Shown in pieces: positions 50,901 to 60,006 of a stretch of 64,000 bases of DNA; within the stretch, counting starts at the first letter, position 1; every line of letters begins with the position of its first letter. Location: assembly GCA_020632975.1 (NCBI GenBank), contig JACKEL010000005.1:336760-400759 (forward strand), given 5' to 3'. The stretch comes from Myxococcales bacterium. GTDB lineage: Bacteria; Myxococcota_C; UBA6777. A program made the translations under genes and the position numbers. A model generated the notes under the pieces. That model worked only from the letters and a program-made list of their open reading frames with translations. It was not told where the DNA came from and did no database searches.

Positions 50901-53323
50901 ACAAAACACACGTCTCTTACCAAATTGGTATGCACGTCCAAGAAAGCGCGCCCAACACTTGGCTGTGGCGTTCTGTCCCATCCACCGTCAAGATCCGCCT
51001 GAAAGAGCGCTCACGCCTCGATATCAAAACAGAAGGCGATCCAGATGTATGGTGCAAACTTTCTGATGCCAAGACAGGCAAAGTCATCCAAGAAAATGAC
51101 AATATGTCTTACAACCGCTGGGACTGCCGCCTTTCAGAGTTGTTGCCCGCAGGTCTCTATACTTTGGAGATCAAAGGTCTCGGCAAAGGGACATGGCTTT
51201 CCCTTTCCTCCCGTCCTTTCGGCAAAGATCACCCCATTTCTTTTTCCAAGACCACATCTCTCGACCTCAACGGCCAAGACGTCGAAGGCTTGCGCTTTCA
51301 AATCAAAGAGATGGTCGCTGTCCAACTCAAAACCACCTCTCGCAAACAACTTGGTTGCGCACTCGAAAATGTAAAAACCCAAGAAGTGATCGGCGTTTCA
51401 GGCGGCCGTCGCTGCAACCTGTTCCGCTTGCTTGGCCCTGGTGAGTACCGTTGGCGCGTGCGTTCGCTTCGCGGCCACAAACATCGTGCATTTGCGCGCC
51501 TCAACTTGCTCCCTGTAAAGCCCCTCGCACCCGAGCAAACAGTCGAGACCGCAAGCAAACGACGTCAACCTGCATACGTACTCTTCGAAGCCAAACACAA
51601 TGGCACCTACAAACTCGCGGTCCAAGGCCCCAAGACTTACTGTGGTTTGGCGCCCAAAAACGGAAAACTCTTTTGGGTCAACTGCAACCAAGCACTCAAC
51701 TTGGATGCGGGCTCGTATCTGTGGTGGGTAGAAGGAACATCGCGCCAAAAAACGACCGCCAAGGTCAAGTTTGAAGAAGTTCCTTTCGAGCCCATGAAAC
51801 GCTTTGACCTCCAACTCAAGGCCAATCAAGTCAAAAACATCCGTCTATCGGTCGCCAAAGCAGGATTCTACAACATCGAAGTCCAAGGCGAAGGCAAAGC
51901 AGCTTGGGGTTGCGAGATCAACCAACAACGCAACGAATGGCCCCAACGCCGCTCCGATCTGCGTTGTCAGATCTTTACTTATCTCCCTGCTGGCCAACAC
52001 GCCTTGCATCTCTGGCGTCCAAGCGAAGGACCCGCAGACGATACCCTCGGTGGCAGCTTGTTGATCCAACCTTTGACTTTCCGCACAAAGCCAGACAACA
52101 CAGCAAATACTGAAGGTCTGGTGGGAACCTCCAAACTCGCTCCTGCACAGCAAACCGTTTACGCGATGCCTTCGATGTCTGGTATCCAAGCGCAAGTCGC
52201 GCTGCATGGAGACGGGATGGCCTTGCTCTTCTCGGGCTCTCGCATCGAAGCCACTTGCCAAGGTAGCGCAGACACCGCCACCCAATGCCGCTGGTCCTTG
52301 CCATTCTCCAACAACGCTTCTCGTTCAGTGGCCTTCGTCGCAGGCAAAACCGCCCTGTACTACGGCCTTTCCAGCCACGAAGATGCTTCCAAACCTTTGG
52401 CGATGAGTGCAAACACCACGCACTATTGGGATGCTTCCAAACAAAAGACCACCCTACGCGTTCCCCTGCAACTTCCCTTGTCCAACAGCGTGATCATCGC
52501 GCGTGGAAAAGGTTTGGTATGCCAGCTTCAACTTCCCCAAGGACGCTATGTGACAGGCTGCAAACAAAAGCTCGATCTTTACCAAGGCAAGGCCACTTTC
52601 GAGGTCTTGACCAGCCATCACAGTGGTTCCTTGTCTCTTGTGCGCGATGGACAAAAACACCAAGCGCGGTGGGGCAGCGCGACCCCTGCAAAAGTCACAA
52701 CAAACTTGACGAAAGAAACCTTGGGACGGTCTTTTGCGCTAACAGGCCAAACCACATACCTCGGTCTCAACACCAAGACCCCACAGATCCTGCGCATCCA
52801 AGCCAAGGGTCAAGGACTTGTCTGCGCGATGGGCGCCCTCGGCCAAGCCGCGATCTACAGCAACAGCGGCAGCAAAGGTTGCAAGATGTCGCTTCCCGTT
52901 TATGCAGGTGCATACTGGATCGGCATCCGTTCGCGCGATGGTTCGGCCCTCCAAGGGAAAGTCATGGCAAGTCTTCTTCCACAAGTCCTCGTTTCCGAAG
53001 GTCGTTCAGGACCCTTCCTCTTGTCCCAAGGAAACGAACTCTGGTTTGGCATCGACTTGAAGAAGAAAATGCGCGTTGGATTCGGCCTGATCGCGCAACA
53101 TGAAGACACACGATGCGTCGTTTACGATAACGCCATGAAGGTACGCAACCGCGCTTGTATGAGCTATGAGACCCTTCCTGCGGGACGTTACTGGATCAAA
53201 GCCCGCCTCAAACGCAACGCCAAACCTTCTCTCGCGCATATCGTGATCCGCGGCCTCAATCCGCCCCCCAAAACAGCTCCCGCAAGCTACTTGCGTAGAA
53301 TGATGGGAGAACAATCACATTAA
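47990..53323 (+). CDS. Giant exported protein of tandem Cys-pair beta-sandwich (PPC-like) repeats
   Basis: The 1777-aa precursor has a signal peptide (about 1-33, cleavage near TYAA). Nearly the whole mature chain is about 15 diverged repeats of roughly 100 residues. The pattern is FRIETxGxxDTxCxLxxxxG, then NDxGG, then NCxLxxxLPAGxYxLxV. This is the layout of pre-peptidase C-terminal (PPC) domains but with a conserved Cys in the middle strand and a second before the PAGxY strand, presumably a disulfide in each repeat. A short Arg/Tyr-rich linker (residues about 840-860) sits near the middle. There is no enzyme domain or membrane anchor. TAGGAG is seven bases before ATG47990. The A2M gene starts 115 bases downstream. 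The function is unknown; a structural or adhesive periplasmic/surface role is inferred. Confidence 0.75.
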   Translation: MGRYKQDRRGATWLVGLLLCLASLAWSTTTYAAKDRKVQEGEVVQLDNTKQLFLELHVKTQGEFRIETSGEIDTQCRLSDRLRGLFAHNDQGGESKNCRLDQQLSPGVYRLEIRSRKGSLQKSKLHFLRYENGQNEVLEPGEERKSQLKRLQMVTYRLEVAERRVSKIHVTGPTVHHCRLFDARGWSLGKKTKAVRQSLHEQSGYFRTCSINGVLEPGVYQFAVYGDTSIPAPRGKASKEADAFAYFNEGFLKPGKPQVFTLRTDGTRDFAFSLPASENNPFMILRGQSDYYFSINLYVLDSLGQESYVTSCSGARPYPHRYGHYKCSRRVGLKSGKRYKIRISGPAYRDVAIGYSLYPPQKSRLVLGKNAPAMTYGGIKGHYEAKVARADEYLFETKGLGRSCVLREVNNNTLVQGRTLHIPQKSALTEKAYLQQGGLNEWIYLSKPGTLEFETQGKQDTLCFLLNEKGVTIKRDDDGGKKRNCKISQKLPAGLYNISIHIYRNRDGAIQWSRRFIPDITSSKAKRHPMDRLIQEGACSFQVALQPGSYSLQVGDPGSFRIGAVAFHKASASAAERTGIAELFRPMPLPKQAPEESALPTLKTNQPAGFALSLQEKRSFLWEVKTDGLYRIETQGLVRTSCSVRTPAFPQVFHNSQNGPGYNCLTIQYLPAGTYQLQVEAQGSSHGHLRLQAQKLRMYGASRMKVGSRYYARLSPYYGRYHNIQLTKGGDHTLQVFSHDDHLFCRLEVKGNWPLMSGKACHWRGVLPKDNYALWIFPTSRNIRYRAMIYKTAKKSNFWPLPDTAYGAQANTYSGNNIADQETPTNNEELRDYEDSTPSRVYRYRRHYRYGRYRRHRRPSSSVLMKRIQRSVLEGLKSVQLQAIPFPEKEDTNKTPELPLYGLYQKTISPLGADAFTLRIPVDMEIQATLSKEFTGRIFAGKRFVAELKDGGGSFRVSAGTYRLAVQHNENKTHVSYQIGMHVQESAPNTWLWRSVPSTVKIRLKERSRLDIKTEGDPDVWCKLSDAKTGKVIQENDNMSYNRWDCRLSELLPAGLYTLEIKGLGKGTWLSLSSRPFGKDHPISFSKTTSLDLNGQDVEGLRFQIKEMVAVQLKTTSRKQLGCALENVKTQEVIGVSGGRRCNLFRLLGPGEYRWRVRSLRGHKHRAFARLNLLPVKPLAPEQTVETASKRRQPAYVLFEAKHNGTYKLAVQGPKTYCGLAPKNGKLFWVNCNQALNLDAGSYLWWVEGTSRQKTTAKVKFEEVPFEPMKRFDLQLKANQVKNIRLSVAKAGFYNIEVQGEGKAAWGCEINQQRNEWPQRRSDLRCQIFTYLPAGQHALHLWRPSEGPADDTLGGSLLIQPLTFRTKPDNTANTEGLVGTSKLAPAQQTVYAMPSMSGIQAQVALHGDGMALLFSGSRIEATCQGSADTATQCRWSLPFSNNASRSVAFVAGKTALYYGLSSHEDASKPLAMSANTTHYWDASKQKTTLRVPLQLPLSNSVIIARGKGLVCQLQLPQGRYVTGCKQKLDLYQGKATFEVLTSHHSGSLSLVRDGQKHQARWGSATPAKVTTNLTKETLGRSFALTGQTTYLGLNTKTPQILRIQAKGQGLVCAMGALGQAAIYSNSGSKGCKMSLPVYAGAYWIGIRSRDGSALQGKVMASLLPQVLVSEGRSGPFLLSQGNELWFGIDLKKKMRVGFGLIAQHEDTRCVVYDNAMKVRNRACMSYETLPAGRYWIKARLKRNAKPSLAHIVIRGLNPPPKTAPASYLRRMMGEQSH
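48160..53230 (+). repeat. Array of about 15 Cys-pair beta-sandwich repeats
   Basis: Repeats are recognisable at protein level (C-x-L ... C-x(3-12)-L-x-(P/A)-G-x-Y). They are strongly diverged at DNA level, so the array is old. Well-preserved copies are near 48180, 49350, 49860, 51020 and 52780; weak copies are near 49560 and 50730. Confidence 0.7.
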
Positions 53324-53336
53324 TCTCGTTGTAGCC

Positions 53337-53370
53337 GCGAAAGCTGCGGCCATCTGGCCGCAGCTTTCGC
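53337..53370 (+). terminator. Perfect 15-bp inverted repeat after the giant gene
   Basis: GCGAAAGCTGCGGCC, loop ATCT, GGCCGCAGCTTTCGC begins 13 bases after the stop codon. The stem is perfect and GC-rich but no T-tract follows (AGGCATGACTC). It may terminate, stabilise the upstream mRNA, or set the expression ratio with the A2M gene. Confidence 0.55.
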
Positions 53371-53437
53371 AGGCATGACTCTTTCTTGATCTTGGTCCTC
53401 TTTGATAGGAAAAACTCTGACACCAAAGGACAAAAGC

Positions 53438-56400
53438 ATGCGAAGTCTACGATCCCCCAGAAGATGGCTTATGCTGCTGGGCCTCAGTGCAGCATGGCTT
53501 TGCACACCGCTTTTAGCGCACGCTGAGAGCCAAGCCACACTACTTCCCAAGCAATATCTACGAGCTTATGACCCGATATCCGTCGTATTCCGCCAAGATG
53601 TCGGCCCCAAAGGTGGCGGAAACGAAGATCATGGCGAACGTTATCTACGTATTACTCCCCCGACAGCAGGGGCTTATCGCTGGCATGATGAGCGCACGCT
53701 GGAGTTTCGCCCTGTCGAAGCCTGGTCCCCTCTCAGCCGCATCATCGCAAGCGTCCCTGCCAAGATCAAATCGCGTAAAGGCGCATCGATCGAGGGCGGA
53801 GCAAGCGTTGTTTTGCGCACTTTGTTGCCACGCCCCAGCCAGATGGTTCCCGCAGAAGGCGCCACAGAAGTAGGCACCATCCAGCGGCTTTACCTCGCTT
53901 TTTCTGCAAAGCTGCCCACGCGCTCTTTGCGTAAGGCATTGGCTATCCGAACTGCCCCACTACCGGGCGTTGACGGTTCAGGAAAAGGCAGTCTCCTCGC
54001 TGCCACACAATGGTCGCTCAAAGCTGCGCCCAGCGACAAAGGCCAGTGGGGTTACTGGATCCTGCTCAAAAAACGTCTTCCCAAGGCCACAAAAGTGACG
54101 GTCTCTTTGCAACTCGCCCTTGAGTCCAACAAAAAAGACAATGCCATCCCCGTTTGGGAAGGTGCATTCCGCACACGCTCGCCCTTCTTCCTCCAAAAGA
54201 TCCAATGCGAAAAAGACAAAGTCAGCATCGCATGGGGCCGTGCGCGCTATCCTCAAGAAAATGCCCTCAATTGTGGCGGCGGTGCAAGCTATCCCACCCT
54301 CACATTTTCCCGTAATCTCGGCGAAAACAACCCTGGTCTGCTGCGTCGCATGGTGCATATCAGCCCCACCGTTCCTGGTGTTGAGCCCAGTGTCGAAGGC
54401 AACCGCTTGATCCTCAAAGGTCGTTACAGCCGCAATACCCTCTATCGTTTGAGCATCAAAGCCCAAGGTCTCCCCCTCCAAGATGATGCAGGCCAAGCCC
54501 TTCGTCACCATGGCGAACAAAGCGTCTTCTTCTTCTTTGGTAAAAAAGCACCTTTCCTCAAGTGGGAACGCGGCCAAGGTATCCTTGAGCGATTTGGTCC
54601 CCAGATGATGCCTTTGCACAGCCGCAGCATCGCTCGCGTCGATATGCGTATCTATCCGATCTCTTCGGGAGATCGACGCTTTTGGCCTTTCCCTCAAAGC
54701 GCTTTGAACATCACCGAAGATCGCAAGCCCAAACCTGCTGGCGAAGGTCCCCAAGACCCCACCGCTTACTCACGCAACCAAATGGTGGAACGACTTCAAG
54801 CCTACATCCAAGAGCTTGGAAGCCCTCGCTTCTCCCAAATCGTTCCCTTGCTCGCAGATCCCGAAGGTGAAGGACACCACTTTGGTCTCGATCTTTCGAC
54901 CTATCTCCAACCCATCCTTCCCCCCCTCGGCCCCATCAAGGGCGAAGGCAAGCACGCAAACCAATACCTCGTGGGCCTTCGTTTGCTCGATGGCTCCAAA
55001 GAACGACGTTACGTAACCATCCAAGTAACCGACCTTTCGCTCACTGCTGTGGAAGAAGGTACGGATGTCGTCTTTATGGTCACCTCGCTCAAAAGCGCGA
55101 TGCCTGTTGCAAATGCAGAAGTCTTCCTTGAGGGAAGCCCCAAAACCGAAGCCACAAGCGCTTGGAAGGTCCTTTGGAAAGGACAAACAGACAGCAACGG
55201 CTTTGCACGCTTCTCACTCAAAAAAGCAGGCGGTCTCGACGGTATCCCCCGTCGTATCCGCGTCCGTCACAACTATGATCAGCTTGTTCTCGATCCACAT
55301 ACGCCTCCACCCGTCTTTGTGTCTCGCCACTGGTGGCCCTCTTCCCGCCGTTGGTTGTGGTGGCTCAATGACAAACAAGAACAACCCAAACCTGAACAGT
55401 TCCGTGCACACTTGTTTACCGAACGCCCCGTCTATCGGCCCACTGAGCCTGTACACATCAAAGGTATCGTTCGTGAACTCAAGAACGGAAAACTCCAAAA
55501 AGTCACCAGCAAGTCCGAACTCAAACTTCGCATCTACGGCCCCAGCGACCGTCGTTGGGAGTACAACGTCACCCTCACCAAACAAAGCAGCTTCTATCTC
55601 AAGTTTCGCGATGATGCCCCACCTACGGGCGCTTACAATGCCAATCTCTACGAAGTCAAGAATGGCGAAGAAAGACGCCTTGCATCTCGTCGCTTCCGTC
55701 TGGAAGAGTACCGTATCCCCCAGTTTGAGGTGAAGATCGTCGCTCCCGAGCGCGTCCCCGCAGATGAAAAGTTCAAGATCTCCGCACTCGCTCGCTACTA
55801 TGCTGGCGGGATGGTGGTCGAACAGCCCATCAAATGGAACGTTGTGGAAAACGACATCTCTTACACTCCCCCAGGCCGCAAAGGTTACTTCTTTGCGTCG
55901 AGTTTCCGCTATGGCAACAACCGCAACAGCACAAGCCGAACTGTGGTCTCACGCAGCGAAACCCTTAATGCCCAAGGCATCGCGGAGTTGCAACTAGATC
56001 CAACACGTAGCCTTGAGCTTCGCCCCCGACGATACGATGTCGAAGCCATCGTAACAGGCACAGACGGACGCCAGATCGCGAACACCAAAAGCATCGACGT
56101 GCTGCCCTCTTTCAGCGTAGGTGTCAAGCTCAACAACCGTTTCCGTCTCCACACAGGCCCCGTCGCCCCCGAGATTATCGCGGTCGGCATCAAAGGCCAG
56201 CTGGTCAAAGGAATCCCTCTCCAAGTCGAGCTTCTTCGCCGTGAGTGGCACTCCCAACTCGTCGAAACCGACTTCGTCCAAGGTGGCGTAAAATACCGCA
56301 CAGACGTGATCGACAAAGTGGTCGCAAGCTGCAAAGTCAGCACGAAGGCCCAAGCAGTCCATTGTCCCCTTAAGGCCGAACGTAGCGGCGTTTACATCCT

Positions 56401-59338
56401 CCGCGTCAAAGCACGCGACAAGATGGGTCGCCTCCAAAGCGTCTCTGTCGATATGTACGTCCGCGGAAAACAAAGCGTCGCTTGGGAACGCCCCGAAGCT
56501 TCCGTGTTCCAACTCACGCTCGACGAAAAACTCTACTATGTGGGTGGAAAAGCACGCATCCTTGTGAGAAGCCCCTTCCAAAAAGCCCGTGCCTTGGTCA
56601 TCATCGAAGACCCCAAAAAGGTCCGTTATGAGTGGCTGAACATCCAAGGCGGGCAAGGCATCATCGAAGTCCCCATCCAAGCACAGCACGCACCCAACAT
56701 CCCCGTTCATGTGCTTTTGATGCGCGGTCGTGTCGCCAATCCCAAAGGTCGCGGTATCGATCCAGGCCGTCCTCGCAGTGTTGCATCAAGCATCAATATC
56801 CCTGTCAGCCCACGCGAAAACCTCGTCATGGTGGCGCTCAAAATGCCCGAAAAAGCGCGTCCTAGCCAAGAAGTCGAAGTGGAGATTACCCTTCAATCTC
56901 CCGACAAAAAGCCCGTCTCTGGCGAAGTGACGTTGTGGGCCGTGGATCGCGCTGTATTGTCGCTTGGACGCGAAGGAAGACTCCATCCCATCGACGCTTT
57001 CGTCCGACGCAATGCTTCCCGCATCCGCTTGCGTGACACACGTAACCTTGTGATCGGTCGTATCGCCCGTCGTCCCGACTCTCCTGGTGGAGACCAAGAT
57101 GGTCTTGCAGGCGGACAAGGCATGACCGTGCGTCGCAACTTCAAAAGCGTGGCTTACTACAATCCCGCGATCCAAGTTGGGCCTTCTGGCCGCGTCAAAG
57201 TCCGCTTCAAACTCCCTGATGACCTGACAACCTTTGAAGTTCGCGCAGTTGTGGCCAGCGGAAACAAGCGCTTTGGCTTCACCAAAAAGAACCTCCTCGT
57301 CAATCTTCCTGTGATGGTACAGCGCACCCTCCCCCGCTTTGTGCGCCCAGGAGACCGCTTCTCTTCGGGTGGTATCGCTCGCGTCTCTGAAGGCGATGGC
57401 GGCGCAGCCACCGTGTCGATCGCAGCACGTGGCCTCGAAGTTGTGGGTACCAAAAAACGCAACTTCCTGCTCAACAAAGAAAAAGCCGTCCCTGTCTTTT
57501 TCGATATGAGCGTCCCCTTCAAGTTCCAAAAAAGCGTCGCGGTCAGACTTCATGTCCAACGCAAAAAAGACAAAGAACAAGACGCCTTTCGTCTGAAAGT
57601 CCCCGTCCGCCCAGACCATCGACGCGTGTATGTGATCCGCGAGCAACTTGTTTCTTCGCTCGATGCTCCCTTTATGCTGTTGAAAAAATGGCCCGAAGCC
57701 ATCCGCAAAAATAGCGGAAAGATCGAGCTTCTTGTCGCAACACGTAGCGAACTGGTCCGCGCCATTGCTGCGATGGAATACCTACTTGAGTATCCCTACG
57801 GATGTACTGAGCAACGTGTGTCTCGCGCTTTCCCCATGGTCCTTCTCGAAAGCATCATGAAAAAGTTTGCGATCGCACGACTCAGCGGACGTCGCGCCCA
57901 AGCCTCTGCGCGCTCGACCATCCGCCACTTGCGCAGCGTCCTCAACAGCGAAGGACTTTATGGATACTGGCCAGGCTCGCAAGGCAACGTATCGCTCACC
58001 GCATACGTCTTACCTTTCCTCATCGAAGCCCGTCGTTCGGGCCTTACCGTCCCCAACGACTTGATCGAAAAACCGATCCAAGCTCTCCGCCGCGCGCTGC
58101 GTTCAGACTTCCAATGGAGACACCCTGCCTACCAAAACTCCCTACAAAGCGAGCTTCTTCATACGCTTGCGCTCGCAGGTCACCACGAACCCGAATATCT
58201 GCGAAGACTTTTCCAACGCAGAAACATCGATCGTTTGAACCTTTTTGCTCGCACACGTCTCCTCCTTGCCATGTTGCAAGACAAAGAACGCCACACTGAG
58301 CGCGTTCAAGAGCTGACCAACGAACTCTGGGCACGCATGGATATCCGCCAAGATCCCCGACAAAGCTGGTTCCTCCAAGGCATCTACTTCATCCAAAAAA
58401 GCTGGTATGGCTACTACCTCTCCAGCCAAACCCGTACCCTCGCGGGTCTCCTTGAAGCTCTCTCCGCGGCAAGCAGCCAAGATCCCCGTCTCGACGCTGT
58501 CAAAGATGCTCTCTTGGATCAACGCATCGCACGTCGCTTGGGATACGGATGGCGCGAGGATGGCACGGGTCAAGCTTCGTGGGGCAGCACGCAAGACAAC
58601 GCTCGCGCGCTTCTTGCGCTTCGTGCTTACCTCCAACACCAACCCAAGTCTATCCAACAAGTGGTCTTGCAAAGCCGCCCTGCTTACTTGGCTGCAAACT
58701 GGAAGACCACAACCACCGTCGGAAACGGCCGTGATGTCGCAGATATCCAAACTGTCACAGATGCACTCCCCATGTTGCGCCTCAAAAGCCACACATCGCT
58801 CAAAAAGCCGATCTGGGTGCGCGCTCGCATCTCGTACATCCCCCAAACCAAGGGCGCACAACTCCCCTCGCTGAACCGCGGCTTTAGCGTCCAACGCAGC
58901 ACTGAGGTGATCACAGAAGGCCAAGACAGCCGTCACTTCAATGTGAAAGCTGGCATCCGCAAGGAGATCCCCTTTGGGAGCATCCTACAAGAAGAAACAC
59001 GCATCCTCACGGATCGTTACTACTACCACGTTGCGCTTGAAGTCCCCTTGGCTGCGGGCCTTGAGATCATGAACCCCAATCTCAAGACCTCAAGAGCAGA
59101 TGCCAAGCCCTCCAAGGACAACAGCATCACCCCCACGCATATCGAATACCTCGATGATCGCGTACGTTTCTTCTTTGAAGTGCTTCCCGCAGGTGAACAC
59201 ACGCTCTACTTCCGCACACGAGCCACCACCCAAGGGACCTTTACCTATCCCCCAACGCGGGCAGAGCTGATGTACCAGCCTTCGTTCTTTGGTCGTAGCC
59301 CAGGTTACACACTTCAGATCGCCGCGCCCCAAAAATAA
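53438..59338 (+). CDS. Bacterial alpha-2-macroglobulin with intact thioester motif
   Basis: The 1966-aa exported protein belongs to the YfhM-type alpha-2-macroglobulins, periplasmic protease traps that covalently capture attacking proteases. Landmarks in order are MG-type beta domains, the family motif LFTERPVYRPTEPVHIKG and ENLVMVALKMPEKARPSQEVEVE. These are followed by SGRVKVRFKLPDDLTTFEVRAV and the thioester Cys-x-Glu-Gln at 1456-1459 within YPYGCTEQ. The alpha/alpha toroid follows (GYWPGSQGNVSLTAY), then the C-terminal receptor-like domain (LPAGEHTLYFRTRATT). The signal peptide ends in LLAHA and has no proper lipobox, unlike E. coli YfhM, so it is likely soluble. ATG53438 follows AAAGGA by seven bases. 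PbpC, its usual partner, is encoded at 60007. Confidence 0.93.
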   Translation: MRSLRSPRRWLMLLGLSAAWLCTPLLAHAESQATLLPKQYLRAYDPISVVFRQDVGPKGGGNEDHGERYLRITPPTAGAYRWHDERTLEFRPVEAWSPLSRIIASVPAKIKSRKGASIEGGASVVLRTLLPRPSQMVPAEGATEVGTIQRLYLAFSAKLPTRSLRKALAIRTAPLPGVDGSGKGSLLAATQWSLKAAPSDKGQWGYWILLKKRLPKATKVTVSLQLALESNKKDNAIPVWEGAFRTRSPFFLQKIQCEKDKVSIAWGRARYPQENALNCGGGASYPTLTFSRNLGENNPGLLRRMVHISPTVPGVEPSVEGNRLILKGRYSRNTLYRLSIKAQGLPLQDDAGQALRHHGEQSVFFFFGKKAPFLKWERGQGILERFGPQMMPLHSRSIARVDMRIYPISSGDRRFWPFPQSALNITEDRKPKPAGEGPQDPTAYSRNQMVERLQAYIQELGSPRFSQIVPLLADPEGEGHHFGLDLSTYLQPILPPLGPIKGEGKHANQYLVGLRLLDGSKERRYVTIQVTDLSLTAVEEGTDVVFMVTSLKSAMPVANAEVFLEGSPKTEATSAWKVLWKGQTDSNGFARFSLKKAGGLDGIPRRIRVRHNYDQLVLDPHTPPPVFVSRHWWPSSRRWLWWLNDKQEQPKPEQFRAHLFTERPVYRPTEPVHIKGIVRELKNGKLQKVTSKSELKLRIYGPSDRRWEYNVTLTKQSSFYLKFRDDAPPTGAYNANLYEVKNGEERRLASRRFRLEEYRIPQFEVKIVAPERVPADEKFKISALARYYAGGMVVEQPIKWNVVENDISYTPPGRKGYFFASSFRYGNNRNSTSRTVVSRSETLNAQGIAELQLDPTRSLELRPRRYDVEAIVTGTDGRQIANTKSIDVLPSFSVGVKLNNRFRLHTGPVAPEIIAVGIKGQLVKGIPLQVELLRREWHSQLVETDFVQGGVKYRTDVIDKVVASCKVSTKAQAVHCPLKAERSGVYILRVKARDKMGRLQSVSVDMYVRGKQSVAWERPEASVFQLTLDEKLYYVGGKARILVRSPFQKARALVIIEDPKKVRYEWLNIQGGQGIIEVPIQAQHAPNIPVHVLLMRGRVANPKGRGIDPGRPRSVASSINIPVSPRENLVMVALKMPEKARPSQEVEVEITLQSPDKKPVSGEVTLWAVDRAVLSLGREGRLHPIDAFVRRNASRIRLRDTRNLVIGRIARRPDSPGGDQDGLAGGQGMTVRRNFKSVAYYNPAIQVGPSGRVKVRFKLPDDLTTFEVRAVVASGNKRFGFTKKNLLVNLPVMVQRTLPRFVRPGDRFSSGGIARVSEGDGGAATVSIAARGLEVVGTKKRNFLLNKEKAVPVFFDMSVPFKFQKSVAVRLHVQRKKDKEQDAFRLKVPVRPDHRRVYVIREQLVSSLDAPFMLLKKWPEAIRKNSGKIELLVATRSELVRAIAAMEYLLEYPYGCTEQRVSRAFPMVLLESIMKKFAIARLSGRRAQASARSTIRHLRSVLNSEGLYGYWPGSQGNVSLTAYVLPFLIEARRSGLTVPNDLIEKPIQALRRALRSDFQWRHPAYQNSLQSELLHTLALAGHHEPEYLRRLFQRRNIDRLNLFARTRLLLAMLQDKERHTERVQELTNELWARMDIRQDPRQSWFLQGIYFIQKSWYGYYLSSQTRTLAGLLEALSAASSQDPRLDAVKDALLDQRIARRLGYGWREDGTGQASWGSTQDNARALLALRAYLQHQPKSIQQVVLQSRPAYLAANWKTTTTVGNGRDVADIQTVTDALPMLRLKSHTSLKKPIWVRARISYIPQTKGAQLPSLNRGFSVQRSTEVITEGQDSRHFNVKAGIRKEIPFGSILQEETRILTDRYYYHVALEVPLAAGLEIMNPNLKTSRADAKPSKDNSITPTHIEYLDDRVRFFFEVLPAGEHTLYFRTRATTQGTFTYPPTRAELMYQPSFFGRSPGYTLQIAAPQK

Positions 59339-59392
59339 CCACCCCGAAAAATCCCCCCTCTATCTCTTCATCTCCCCCATCATCCCGAGACG

Positions 59393-59755
59393 TTAGCGAT
59401 TCTGTTTTCGTAAGATCCTGCGAAAAGGTGTAAACGTCTGCCACATCGTCCAAAACCACCACACAAAATACACGGTAAATCCGCCCACAAAGATCGCTTT
59501 CCCTGAAAAGGGCTTCATAAAGCGCGCAGACACATAAAACAAAGCTTGCGGCGCCGCATAACCCCAGAACACCGCCCACATCACCACCTTTAACAAGATC
59601 ATGGGATTGAAGAAGTTCTGTGTGATCCTTTTTCCTTCTTCTTCCGCCAACTCAGTAAGCCCCGAACAATACGCCCACACCATCACAACCACGACCAAAG
59701 CAGGCCGCCCCACGGGGCCAATCCAAGTCAAAGCAACATCCAGTAACTCGTGCAT
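59393..59755 (-). CDS. Small integral membrane protein
   Basis: The 120-aa protein has about three membrane helices (ALTWIGPVGRPALVVVVMVW, MILLKVVMWAVFWGYAAP, FVGGFTVYFVWWFWTMW) and basic ends (RRILRKQNR). I do not recognise a family. AGGAG lies about ten bases before ATG59755. It is on the opposite strand between the A2M and pbpC genes, convergent with A2M and divergent from pbpC. Its hydrophobic profile and ribosome site favour a real gene. Confidence 0.6.
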   Translation of the reverse strand: MHELLDVALTWIGPVGRPALVVVVMVWAYCSGLTELAEEEGKRITQNFFNPMILLKVVMWAVFWGYAAPQALFYVSARFMKPFSGKAIFVGGFTVYFVWWFWTMWQTFTPFRRILRKQNR

Positions 59756-60006
59756 TCTTTCGTTTCTCCTTCTTTGCTCTTTGGTACATGTCGATCGCTT
59801 GTCACCGATTTAATTGCGCCCAAAGCCATACCACGGGCCAAGCTCCACACGCATCACAAAAAATTCACAGACGCACCATTTTGTGTGCATCTATCTTTCT
59901 TGTCGAGGGATTATCTTTCTAGCGATTCCCTGTTAAAAAGACACAAACCAAAGCAATCACCGCTTCATTCGCAACCCTTCTCCACGCAAGACAAAGAGTA
60001 GATGCC

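Noticed and set aside
53402..53437. Upstream start for the alpha-2-macroglobulin adding 12 residues
   Set aside because: It would place a polar extension before the signal peptide, and the ribosome site AAAGGA fits ATG53438.
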